Below are positions 1 through 7,031 of a stretch of 52,177 nt of DNA, piece by piece. How positions within the stretch are numbered: the stretch's first letter is position 1; every line of letters begins with the position of its first letter. Both the position numbers and the translations under genes were made by a program. The stretch is from Candidatus Methylomirabilota bacterium. GTDB lineage: Bacteria; Methylomirabilota; Methylomirabilia; Methylomirabilales; 2-02-FULL-66-22. The notes under the pieces were generated by a model. It made no database searches and was not told the DNA's origin. It saw only the letters and a list, made by a program, of their open reading frames with translations. The stretch is taken from assembly GCA_026387775.1 (NCBI GenBank), contig JAPLLC010000118.1:1-52177 (forward strand), given 5' to 3'.

Positions 1-76
1 CCGGCTCCATCTCCTGAGCCAACCCCCAGAGGAACATGGACCCGCCGACGCCACCGGTCAGCACCACGAGACCCAT
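1..76 (-). CDS. cofD: CofD N-terminus (LPPG:FO 2-phospho-L-lactate transferase), cut by window edge
   Basis: Only the first 25 codons lie in the window, reading off its left edge. The translation MGLVVLTGGVGGSMFLWGLA matches the N-terminal VVLTGGVGG nucleotide-binding loop that opens CofD proteins. CofD transfers the phospholactyl group to FO in coenzyme F420 synthesis. Its place directly downstream of cofH on the same strand supports the call. The usual AK(x)LRG continuation after GGVGG reads SMFLWG here, which is somewhat unusual. The gene is too short for any frame track and was found by translating the edge. Most of the protein is unseen, so function beyond family membership is inferred. 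Confidence 0.72.
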   Translation of the reverse strand, partial: MGLVVLTGGVGGSMFLWGLAQEMEP

Positions 77-146
77 GTCGCTCCTCGCCTTGAACCGCTT
101 CGCGTATCTCCCGGACCGTCATCTTCTGGGCATCGTACGCTTAGTG

Positions 147-222
147 GTTCGGCAGTTCGGCGGTTCGGCGGTTCGGCGGTTCGACCGAACAATCGAACTC
201 TCGAACGGCCGAACCGCCGAAC
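147..222. repeat. 8-bp tandem repeat with inverted arm between cofH and cofD
   Basis: Four to five tandem copies of GTTCGGCG/A run from 147 to about 183. An opposing arm with the reverse complement, GCCGAACCGCCGAAC, lies at 208-222. Together they can form a stem of at least 15 bp. The block begins 12 bp past the cofH stop codon and may act as a transcription attenuator or mRNA stabiliser between cofH and cofD. It could also simply be a slippage-prone repeat. Confidence 0.75.
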
Positions 223-234
223 TCTTCGTAGCCG

Positions 235-1344
235 CTACCTCTCTCCGTCGGCCGGATAGACTCTCAGCAGTCGGTAGAGCGTATCGCGCTCGGCCGGGAT
301 GCGACCCGCCTCCCGGATCCTGGCGCGAATCTCTTCCGACGACAGACACTCCCCCTCGGCCGCCCCGGCCGGCCGCGAGATGTCCTCCTCCATCAGCGTC
401 CCGCCGTAGTCGTCGGCGCCGGCCTGTAGACATCGCTGGGACAGCTCCCGCCCCAGCTTGACCCACGAGGCCTGGATGTGGTCGATCCGGCCCCGGAGCA
501 AGAGACGGGCCAGGGCATGCACCTTCAGATGCTCCTCCACCGATGGGCCGGGCCGCGACTTTCCCTCCTCAAACACTTGCGTGTTTCGGTGAATGAACCC
601 AAGGGGGACGAACTCGGTGAAGCCTCCCGTCTCTTTCTGGATGTCTCGCAGGAGACACAACTGGCCGATCCAGTGCGCCGGCTCTTCCACATGGCCATAC
701 ATCATGGTGGAGGTGGTCGGGATCCCCAGGCGATGGGCCGCGGTGATGACGTCCACCCACTGCCCGACCGCGATCTTTGCATGGGGGAGCAGTTGTCGCA
801 CCCCGTCGTCCAGGATCTCGGCCGCGGTCCCGGGGAGACTCCCCAGCCCCTCGTCGCGCAACATGGCGAGATAATCGGAGAGCGGCATCCCCGTCTTCTC
901 GGCACCGTAGACGACCTCCATCGGGGAGAAGGCGTGGATGTGCATCCCGGGGGCCACCTGTCTGATCGCCCGCAGGATGTCCCGGTAGTGGAACCCATCC
1001 ATCTCTCGCGGGAGGCCTCCCTGCACACACACCTCCGTCGCCCCCAGGCGCCAGGCCTCCGCGGCTCGCGCGGCGATCTCCTCCAGCGTGATGACGCAGA
1101 CGTTGGTGAAGTTGATGTTGCGGTTGACCACGTAGGTCACGATGTCGCCCACGCTACCCCGACGGACCTCGTCGGCGACCGCCGCGAGGGGCCCCACGGC
1201 CTCGGGGCCTGCCTCGGCCAGGGCGACCCCCTCCTCGCGGGTGAGCTCCCGCCCCTCCAGGGCGCGGTCCAGGATGCGCGCAAGCGCGGGCGGCTCCCCC
1301 CGAACGAGCGCCTCGGCGGCACACGGCAGCATGGGTATGGTCAC
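235..1344 (-). CDS. cofH: FO synthase subunit 2 (CofH) lacking the radical-SAM cysteine motif
   Basis: The 369-residue protein follows CofH along its length, including the segments RNINFTNVC, GATEVCVQGG and HIHAFSPMEVVYGA. CofH, with CofG, makes the deazaflavin FO for coenzyme F420 by radical-SAM chemistry. Family members normally read NVCVxxCxFCAF... before the LSLEEI helix. Here residue C83-V84 is followed directly by ITLEEI, so about 20 residues are missing in frame, including two of the three Fe-S cysteines. Without them a [4Fe-4S] cluster should not form, so the protein is probably inactive unless this is an assembly error. The GTG start overlaps the stop of a 31-codon ORF (GTGA). No cofG is in the window. 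Confidence 0.85.
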   Translation of the reverse strand: MTIPMLPCAAEALVRGEPPALARILDRALEGRELTREEGVALAEAGPEAVGPLAAVADEVRRGSVGDIVTYVVNRNINFTNVCVITLEEIAARAAEAWRLGATEVCVQGGLPREMDGFHYRDILRAIRQVAPGMHIHAFSPMEVVYGAEKTGMPLSDYLAMLRDEGLGSLPGTAAEILDDGVRQLLPHAKIAVGQWVDVITAAHRLGIPTTSTMMYGHVEEPAHWIGQLCLLRDIQKETGGFTEFVPLGFIHRNTQVFEEGKSRPGPSVEEHLKVHALARLLLRGRIDHIQASWVKLGRELSQRCLQAGADDYGGTLMEEDISRPAGAAEGECLSSEEIRARIREAGRIPAERDTLYRLLRVYPADGER

Positions 1345-1436
1345 GAGACGCGAGCCTCCTCTCTCGCCGTCGGAACCAGGGCGCAGGCGAGCCGCGCCCT
1401 CTCTTTGACGACCGCCAGCACCTGCTCCGGCGTCAT
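1341..1436 (-). CDS. 31-residue ORF coupled to cofH, function unknown
   Basis: A short ORF of 31 codons begins with ATG at 1436, nine bases after a GAGGT-like ribosome-binding site. It ends in a TGA that overlaps the cofH GTG start (GTGA, 1341-1344). The translation (MTPEQVLAVVKERARL...) is charged and helix-like, and I do not recognise it. It may be a real small protein, a leader that couples cofH translation, or the N-terminal remnant of a lost gene. The overlap and the ribosome-binding site are the only support. Confidence 0.35.
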   Translation of the reverse strand: MTPEQVLAVVKERARLACALVPTAREEARVS

Positions 1437-1472
1437 GGTGAGTCTACCTCACTTTATTGGAATTCGGAATGG

Positions 1473-2069
1473 TCACAGGAGAAACGTGATCAGGAAGGGC
1501 ACCAGGAGGGAGAGAACCATGCCGCTGAACACGGCCAGGACTGCGTATTCCGCCCCCGCGCACTGGACGATGATCGGCAGCGTGGTGTCCGTCGCGGTGG
1601 CCCCCCCCGACACGATGGGGGCGAGCCGGCCGAAGTACCTGGCGAGCAGCGGCGAGGCCACCAGAGTGGCGAGCTCGCGCAGGACGTTGGCGAGAAGCGC
1701 CAGCACCCCCAGCGTCTCGCCCCGGAGCTGGGTGATGAGGATGCTGGACAGGCTGTAGTACCCAAACCCGGCCCCCACCGCCAGCGCCTCGCGCAACCGC
1801 ACGCCGGGAACGGCAATGGAAATGATCCCCACCCCCAGCAGGGTCCCGATCACCGCCACCAGCGGGACCAGCGCCATGCGGGGGTCGAGCCTGCGCAACA
1901 GCTCCCGCATCTCCGGGTTCCCGCCGATGCCCACCCCCACCAGGAAGAGCAAGGCGAACAGGACTCCGGCGGCCACCTCGGAGCGCAAGAGGAACGCCGG
2001 AAGGCGATGGGCGGCCGAGACCAGGATCCCCGCCACCAGACAGCCGAGGATGGCGAGGCTACTCTTCAT
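1473..2069 (-). CDS. lysO: LysO-type lysine exporter, C-terminal half
   Basis: This 198-residue membrane protein corresponds to the C-terminal domain of LysO (YbjE, DUF340). LysO exports L-lysine and its toxic analogues. Recognisable segments are LLFLVGVGIGGN, the GAGFGYYSLSSILIT motif and the closing hydrophobic helix SLLVPFLITFLL; at least six membrane spans are visible. In E. coli the N and C halves form one protein of about 300 residues. Here they are separate reading frames overlapping by 11 bp (2059-2069), which suggests translational coupling. Split LysO pairs are known in other phyla, so this need not be a mutation. Confidence 0.82.
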   Translation of the reverse strand: MKSSLAILGCLVAGILVSAAHRLPAFLLRSEVAAGVLFALLFLVGVGIGGNPEMRELLRRLDPRMALVPLVAVIGTLLGVGIISIAVPGVRLREALAVGAGFGYYSLSSILITQLRGETLGVLALLANVLRELATLVASPLLARYFGRLAPIVSGGATATDTTLPIIVQCAGAEYAVLAVFSGMVLSLLVPFLITFLL

Positions 2070-2346
2070 GCGTCACGGAGGGGAGCAGGTAGGGACTTAC
2101 GAGGCGGACCAGACACACGCTGCCCAGGATCCCGCCGGTGCAGATCAGGACGGCTTGCCATCCCATCCGTCCGAGATTGTCGAGAATCGCCCGGTTCGCA
2201 CCGACGGCGCCCCCCAGGCAGAAGACCAGCAGATAGACCGACCAGGTGGTCGCCCGACCCGCCCACCCGATGAGCGCCCGCCGCTCGCGCAACAGGACTC
2301 CCAGGCCAATGCCCAGGAGCAGACACAGAAGAATGACCAAGTTCAC
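2059..2346 (-). CDS. lysO: LysO-type lysine exporter, N-terminal half
   Basis: This 95-residue protein has three hydrophobic segments (about residues 3-18, 33-55 and 63-88) and matches the N-terminal part of LysO, including the VYLLVFCLGGAVG stretch. It presumably assembles with the product of the overlapping downstream gene to make one exporter in the inner membrane. The stop codon TAG lies inside the start region of the second half. The same strand and short spacing (42 bp) to metF suggest co-transcription, although no functional link to methylenetetrahydrofolate is obvious. Confidence 0.8.
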   Translation of the reverse strand: MNLVILLCLLLGIGLGVLLRERRALIGWAGRATTWSVYLLVFCLGGAVGANRAILDNLGRMGWQAVLICTGGILGSVCLVRLVSPYLLPSVTHEE

Positions 2347-2388
2347 GATCTTACCCTTGGCAGAAAGGGTCCACCGCGCTGCGGGATT

Positions 2389-3279
2389 CTAGCTCACCGG
2401 CAGGGACATATACTTGAGGCCGAGCGTCTCATAGATCGTCAGGGTCGCCTTCGATCGGTTCAGCGTGTAGAAGTGCACCCCCTTGACGCCGTGATCGATG
2501 AGATCTCTCACCTGCTCCGTCGCCCAGTGGATGCCGACTCTCTCGACGTATTCATCATCCTTCGCCCGCACCAGTGACTTGATCAGACGCGCCGGAAAGC
2601 GCGCGCCGAGCGCCAGCTCCGCCATGCGCTGCATCCCCTTCAGGGACGCGACCGGCATGATGCCCGCGATGATCGGGACAGTGATTCCGGCGATCTCGCA
2701 CCGCTCGCAGAAATCGTAGAAATCGCGGTTGTCGAAGAAGAGCTGGGTACAGATGTAATCCGCGCCGGCGTCCACCTTGGCCTTCAGGTGGTCCATCTCG
2801 ATCAATCGGTTCGGCGTTTCCGGGTGCCCCTCGGGGAAGCCGGCCACACCGATACCCATGGCGGGAAAGCTCCCCCTGACGAACGCCACGAGATCGGCAG
2901 CGTGGGCGAATCCCCCTTCAGGCTGCCGGAACGACGTCTCCCCTTTCGGCGGGTCCCCCCGCAAAGCCATGATGTCGTCAATCCCGTGTTCCTGGTACTC
3001 CCGCAGAATCTCTCCGATATCCGCCTTGGTCGCCCCCACGCACGTCATGTGGGAGACGACGGTCAGTCCCGTATGCTCGCGGATCCGAATCATGAGACCG
3101 TGCGTCAGCTCACGAGTGGACCCTCCAGCCCCGTAGGTCACGCTCACATAGGACGGCCGCAGGAGGACCAAGTCCACCATGGTCTTGTAGAGCTGCTCCG
3201 CTCCCTCGCGCGTGCGCGGCGGGAAGAACTCAAAACTGAAGCACGGCTGTTGTTGCCTCAGAAGGTCTCGAATGTGCAT
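2389..3279 (-). CDS. metF: 5,10-methylenetetrahydrofolate reductase
   Basis: MetF is a flavoprotein that reduces 5,10-methylene-THF to 5-methyl-THF for methionine synthesis or, in some organisms, for one-carbon pathways. The 296-residue protein has the TIM-barrel landmarks of the family: FSFEFFPPRT near the N-terminus, VTYGAGGSTRE, LRGDPPKGE, GADYICTQLFFDN and the closing GVHFYTLNRS. Length matches bacterial MetF. The frame is open upstream to 3387, but ATG 3279 (MHIRDLL) begins exactly where family homology begins. It may be the first gene of a minus-strand group running metF - lysO - cofH - cofD. Confidence 0.95.
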   Translation of the reverse strand: MHIRDLLRQQQPCFSFEFFPPRTREGAEQLYKTMVDLVLLRPSYVSVTYGAGGSTRELTHGLMIRIREHTGLTVVSHMTCVGATKADIGEILREYQEHGIDDIMALRGDPPKGETSFRQPEGGFAHAADLVAFVRGSFPAMGIGVAGFPEGHPETPNRLIEMDHLKAKVDAGADYICTQLFFDNRDFYDFCERCEIAGITVPIIAGIMPVASLKGMQRMAELALGARFPARLIKSLVRAKDDEYVERVGIHWATEQVRDLIDHGVKGVHFYTLNRSKATLTIYETLGLKYMSLPVS

Positions 3280-3425
3280 GGCGCCTTTGCGGTCTCCAGG
3301 TGAAAGGCGTGTAGCCGGATGTCGCCCGCGGAACATATCACAGCACCCCGCTCGGCGAAAAGGGGAGTCCGCCTCGCGAGGACGCACACCGGCGCTAACA
3401 GGATGCCAAAGGACACATTCTCACC

Positions 3426-3550
3426 TAGGCTGCTCAAAAAGGTCCAGATGCAAGGCGGCGCGCGCAGGGCCGAGAGAGGCGTACTCCAGGTACGCCGCAG
3501 CGAGCGCCCAAGCGGGCCAACGCCGCAGATGGGCCTTTTTCAGCAGCCTG
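3426..3550. repeat. 125-bp palindromic element, copy A
   Basis: The ends are imperfect inverted repeats: the left end reads AGGCTGCTCAAAAAGGTCC and the complement of the right end reads CAGGCTGCTGAAAAAGGCCC. An inner palindrome, GCGTAC-TCCAG-GTACGC, lies at 3479-3495. The right end abuts the TAA stop of the SDR gene (3551-3553) with no base between. Near-identical copies lie at 21855-21979 and 51135-51259, with a remnant at 10459-10484. The A-run, stem and T-run could fold into a bidirectional terminator. It encodes no credible protein. Confidence 0.9.
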
Positions 3551-4318
3551 TTACGAGGCCGTCCAGCCTCCATCGATGGCGATCGTCGCCCCGGTGATGA
3601 AGCTCGCGGCCCCCGAGGCCAGGAAGACGAGGGCGCCCCCGATCTCCTCCGGCTGACCGAGGCGGCCGAGCGGAATCCGGGAGAGGATCCGCTGGCGTCG
3701 CTCCGCGTCCCCCTCCACGTAGCCCTTCACCAGGGGCGTCAGCATGTAGCCGGGCGCGATGGCGTTCACCCGGATTCCGTGCGGCGCCAGCTCCATGGCC
3801 AGCCCCTTGGTGAACTGCATGACGGCCCCCTTGCTGGAGGCATATACAACCTTGTCGCACTCCGGGACCACCGCGGACGCCGAGGACATGTTGATGATAC
3901 ACCCGCCCTGCTGGACGATCATCTGGCGAGCCACCGCCCGCGCCACCACGAAGACCCCCTTCACGTTGGTCTCGATGATGGTGTGCCAGTCCTCGTCGGT
4001 CATCTCCACCACTGGTTTCCGGACGTTGGTCCCGGCGTTGTTGAAGAGAATGTCTATCCGGCCGAACACCTCCACCGCCGCGCGGACCGCCGCTTCCACC
4101 TCCTGTCGACTCCGCGTGTCGGCGGTGGCCACCAGCGCCTTGCGGCCCAGCCGCTCCACCGATGCCGCCGTCTCTTCCAGCTGGCTCCGGGTCCGGCTGA
4201 CCAGCACCACGTCGGCCCCGGCCCGGGCGAAGGCCAGGGCGCCCGCCCGGCCCAGGCCGCGGCCCGCCCCGGTCACGAAGGCGATCTTTCCTTCCAGGCT
4301 GAATTCCGGTAGGCTCAT
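3551..4318 (-). CDS. SDR-family NAD(P)-dependent oxidoreductase
   Basis: The 255-residue protein is a classical short-chain dehydrogenase/reductase. It has the TGAGRGLG cofactor loop, NNAG, the catalytic S-Y-K set (SSAS..., YASSKGA), the NAIAPGY segment and the C-terminal IDGGW signature. Such enzymes oxidise or reduce alcohol/ketone substrates such as acyl chains, polyols and gluconate. The substrate cannot be read from sequence. ATG 4318 (MSLPEFSLEGK) is preferred over the in-frame ATG 40 codons upstream because the Rossmann fold begins at once. The stop codon touches palindromic element copy A. It is divergent from the MaoC-like gene. Confidence 0.9.
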   Translation of the reverse strand: MSLPEFSLEGKIAFVTGAGRGLGRAGALAFARAGADVVLVSRTRSQLEETAASVERLGRKALVATADTRSRQEVEAAVRAAVEVFGRIDILFNNAGTNVRKPVVEMTDEDWHTIIETNVKGVFVVARAVARQMIVQQGGCIINMSSASAVVPECDKVVYASSKGAVMQFTKGLAMELAPHGIRVNAIAPGYMLTPLVKGYVEGDAERRQRILSRIPLGRLGQPEEIGGALVFLASGAASFITGATIAIDGGWTAS

Positions 4319-4431
4319 CGTGTCGCTCCTCTCGGCCGAATCTTCGAGTGACCGGGCGCCGGCGCGCCCGCGTGAGGGGCTCATTGTCGGCATTTGCCCG
4401 TCAGGCGTCAAGCACTTTGCCCACCGGGGCG

Positions 4432-4460
4432 TTGACATCCCGCCGCCGCAGCATTAGAGT
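4432..4460 (+). promoter_or_regulatory. Candidate sigma-70-type promoter for the MaoC-like gene
   Basis: TTGACA at 4432-4437 is followed, after 17 bp, by TAGAGT at 4455-4460. It lies about 45 bp before the start codon at 4506, in the intergenic space between divergent genes. The perfect -35 hexamer and ideal spacing are the support. Confidence 0.6.
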
Positions 4461-4505
4461 CCGTGCGTCCGCATCGCAAGGTTCCCACACTTCCGGAGGA
4501 AAGCC

Positions 4506-4958
4506 ATGGCCGTCTATTTCGAGGATTTCCAGGTGGGGCAGGAGTGGACCTCGCCCAGCCGAACCATCACCGAGGCCGACGTCACCATCTTCGCCATGCT
4601 GTCGGGCGATTACGACGAGATCCACACCAGCGAGGAGTGGGCCAAGCACTCCTCGGCGTACAAGACCCGGATCGCCCACGGGATGCTGGGGATGTGCATC
4701 ATCGAGGGACTGAAGAAGCGGATCCCCGATTTCGCCGGGACGCGCTACGTCGCCTCGCTGGAATACACCTGGAAGTTCACCGGCCCCATCTTTCTCGGAG
4801 ATACCGTCCACCTGAAGATCCGAATCTCCAAGCTGCGCGAGAGCAAGTCCAAGCCGGATCGGGCGATCATCTGGGAGAACGTGCAGATGATCAACCAGCG
4901 GGCCGAGGTCGTGCAAGAGGGAGAGCATTCCCTGATGATCTGGCGCCGTCCGCAGTAG
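4506..4958 (+). CDS. MaoC-family hot-dog dehydratase
   Basis: The 150-residue protein has the R-specific enoyl-CoA hydratase (MaoC-like) hot-dog fold. It opens with YFEDFQVGQEW, has the TITEADVTIFAMLSGDY segment with the catalytic Asp, and has the HGMLGMCI helix with the catalytic His. Such proteins hydrate or dehydrate acyl-CoA thioesters, or act as acyl-CoA thioester-binding domains. A good ribosome-binding site (GGAGGAAAG) precedes ATG 4506. It stands 41 bp before the dioxygenase gene and probably shares its transcript. The acyl substrate is unknown. Confidence 0.85.
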   Translation: MAVYFEDFQVGQEWTSPSRTITEADVTIFAMLSGDYDEIHTSEEWAKHSSAYKTRIAHGMLGMCIIEGLKKRIPDFAGTRYVASLEYTWKFTGPIFLGDTVHLKIRISKLRESKSKPDRAIIWENVQMINQRAEVVQEGEHSLMIWRRPQ

Positions 4959-4999
4959 GATATCCCCGGCGCCGCCTGCGGCCGGACGGAAGGAGCCTG

Positions 5000-5824
5000 A
5001 TGGCCATGGATCTTGCCGCCACGTTGGCGGAGATGAACGCTACCTTTCCGGAGACCGACGTCAGGCTGCCCGCCCTCTTTGTGGGACACGGCAGCCCAAC
5101 CAACGCCATCGAGGACAACGAGTTCAGCCGCTCCTGGGCCGAGGCGGGCAGCGCGCTGCCCCGGCCACGGGCGATCCTCTGCGTCTCGGCCCACTGGGAG
5201 ACGCAGCGCACATGCGTGACGGCGATGCGGAAGCCCAAGACGATCCACGACTTCGCCGGGTTTCCCCAGGCACTCTTCGAGATGCAGTATCCCGCCCCGG
5301 GCTCCCCTGCGCTGGCCCGACTCGCGTGCGCCGGCATCCACGAGACCGAGGTGCGCCTGGACCAGGAGTGGGGGCTGGACCACGGCGCGTGGTCGGTCCT
5401 TTCTCGGATGTTCCCGGCCGCGGACATCCCGGTGGTTCAACTGAGCCTGGATCGGGGACGAGCGCCGGAGGCCCATTACGAGCTTGCCCGGGACCTTCGG
5501 GCCTTGCGGAATCGGGGAGTCCTGATCCTCGGCAGCGGGAACATCGTCCACAACCTGGGCAGGATCGTCTGGCAGGACACGGCGTACGATTGGGGGGTGG
5601 AGTTCGACGAGACCATGCGGCGGCTGATCCTGGCAGCGGACCACGACGCCATTATCCACTACCAGCGCCTGGGCCAGGCCGCTCGCCTCGCGGTCCCGAC
5701 CAACGAGCACTTCCTTCCACTGCTCTACATTCTTGCCCTACGGGAACACAACGAGGCCATCCGCTTCTTCGTCGAAAAGGTAACCCTGGGCGCCATCTCC
5801 ATGCGCTCGCTGCAGATCGGCTGA
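5000..5824 (+). CDS. DODA-type (LigB-like) extradiol ring-cleavage dioxygenase, YgiD family
   Basis: The 274-residue protein matches the class III extradiol dioxygenase family that includes 4,5-DOPA dioxygenase and YgiD. Conserved metal-site histidines are seen in FVGHGSP, SAHWET, LDHGAWS and the late TNEHFLP segment. The family cleaves catechol-type rings with Fe or Zn. The aromatic substrate here is unknown. The start at 5000 (MAMD) is chosen because AGGAG sits at 4991-4995; the frame runs open further upstream through the MaoC-like gene but has no homology there. It is likely co-transcribed with the MaoC-like gene. Confidence 0.87.
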   Translation: MAMDLAATLAEMNATFPETDVRLPALFVGHGSPTNAIEDNEFSRSWAEAGSALPRPRAILCVSAHWETQRTCVTAMRKPKTIHDFAGFPQALFEMQYPAPGSPALARLACAGIHETEVRLDQEWGLDHGAWSVLSRMFPAADIPVVQLSLDRGRAPEAHYELARDLRALRNRGVLILGSGNIVHNLGRIVWQDTAYDWGVEFDETMRRLILAADHDAIIHYQRLGQAARLAVPTNEHFLPLLYILALREHNEAIRFFVEKVTLGAISMRSLQIG

Positions 5825-5896
5825 CGCATATCGGCAGGTGAGCGCTCTCGCTGTCCCTGCCGCCGCCGCTGTGCCCGTCGGCTCACCTCTCCCGTG

Positions 5897-6937
5897 TTAC
5901 GCGCAGACCAACTGCACCTTCACGCTGCGGCTCTTGTCGCTCGCCAGACGGAACGCGGCTTCGGCTTCCTGCAAGGGGAACTGCGCGGACAGCAGCGGCT
6001 GCACGTCCACACGCCGCTCCGTCAGGTAGCGTACCGACCAGTCGAATTCCACGCCGAAGCGGAAGGTGCCCACGTAATCGATCTCGCGGGCCATGATCTG
6101 GTTCGCCGGAAACTGGAATCCCTCCGCCGGCAGCGTCCCCACCTGGACGATCCGCCCGCCACGTACCACGGTCGCCAGACAGCTCATCACCGCCGCCGGA
6201 CTGCCCGACACCTCGAAGGCGACATCCGCCTCGCCCACCACGTCGGCCAGATTCGCCGCACCGTCCGGCAGCCGGTCCGCACGCACAGTCCGATCGGCCC
6301 CCACGCTCTTGGCCATCGCCAGCGGGCGATCGACGACGTCGGTCACAACCACCTGCGCGGCACCGGCGAGCCTGGCCGCCATCACGATCAGACAGCCGAT
6401 CGGGCCGCCCCCCGTCACCAACACGCTCTTCCCCAGAACGCTTCCCGCGCGGTTGACCGCGTGCAGCGCAACCGTCAAGGGCTCCGCAAACGCCAGTTCG
6501 CTCAAGCTGACCGCCGAGGCGATCGGGGTGCACTGCCGCTCGCCCATCACGAAGTATTCGCGGAACATCCCCTGCACGTGGGGAAAGACGCTGGCGCTTC
6601 CCAGGAAGCGCATGCTGCCGCATAGGTTCTCGCGCCCCGCACGGCAGGCTTTGCACCTGCCGCAGGCATGCGAGGGGTTGATGGCGACCTTGTCCCCCTC
6701 CTTGAGGCGCGTCACCCCCGCTCCCACCTTGGCCACCGTACCGGAGATCTCGTGCCCGGGAATCAGGGGCTCACGGATGAGGAAGCTGCCGATGCGTCCG
6801 TGCAGGAAGTAGTGCATATCCGAGCCGCAGATCCCTCCCGCCCCCAGCTTCATGCACACCTCGCCCGGCCCCGGCTCCGGCTCGGGGACCGATTCTACTC
6901 GTAGATCCTGGGCACCATAGATCCGACAGACTCTCAT
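5897..6937 (-). CDS. Zinc-dependent polyol/L-idonate 5-dehydrogenase-like enzyme
   Basis: The 346-residue medium-chain dehydrogenase has the catalytic zinc residues (GICGSDMHYF, PGHEISG), the structural zinc site CGRCKACRAGRENLC and a GGGPIGCL Rossmann motif. Overall it resembles L-idonate 5-dehydrogenase and related sorbitol/threonine dehydrogenases, which interconvert sugar acids or polyols and ketones with NAD(P). ATG 6937 (MRVCRIYG) is preferred to the upstream in-frame ATGs because GGAGGAGG lies five to eight bases before it. Its neighbour on the same strand is myo-inositol oxygenase, so the substrate may derive from inositol or uronate; that is inference. Confidence 0.87.
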   Translation of the reverse strand: MRVCRIYGAQDLRVESVPEPEPGPGEVCMKLGAGGICGSDMHYFLHGRIGSFLIREPLIPGHEISGTVAKVGAGVTRLKEGDKVAINPSHACGRCKACRAGRENLCGSMRFLGSASVFPHVQGMFREYFVMGERQCTPIASAVSLSELAFAEPLTVALHAVNRAGSVLGKSVLVTGGGPIGCLIVMAARLAGAAQVVVTDVVDRPLAMAKSVGADRTVRADRLPDGAANLADVVGEADVAFEVSGSPAAVMSCLATVVRGGRIVQVGTLPAEGFQFPANQIMAREIDYVGTFRFGVEFDWSVRYLTERRVDVQPLLSAQFPLQEAEAAFRLASDKSRSVKVQLVCA

Positions 6938-7031
6938 GACCTCCTCCATGGCGCCTTCTCGTCTCACCCCAGTGAGCGGAAGGAGCTTGCTTTCCGGTTC
7001 GCCCCGGCTCGGTTCGCCACGTCGGCGCCGA

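Noticed and set aside
478-1758. Long plus-strand frame opposite cofH and lysO
   Set aside because: Its translation is His/Arg/Gly/Pro-rich with no family resemblance, and it is antisense to recognisable genes; it is a high-G+C shadow.
2059-2069. Programmed frameshift fusing the LysO halves
   Set aside because: No slippery heptamer was evident at the overlap, and each half has its own start and stop; separate translation is simpler.
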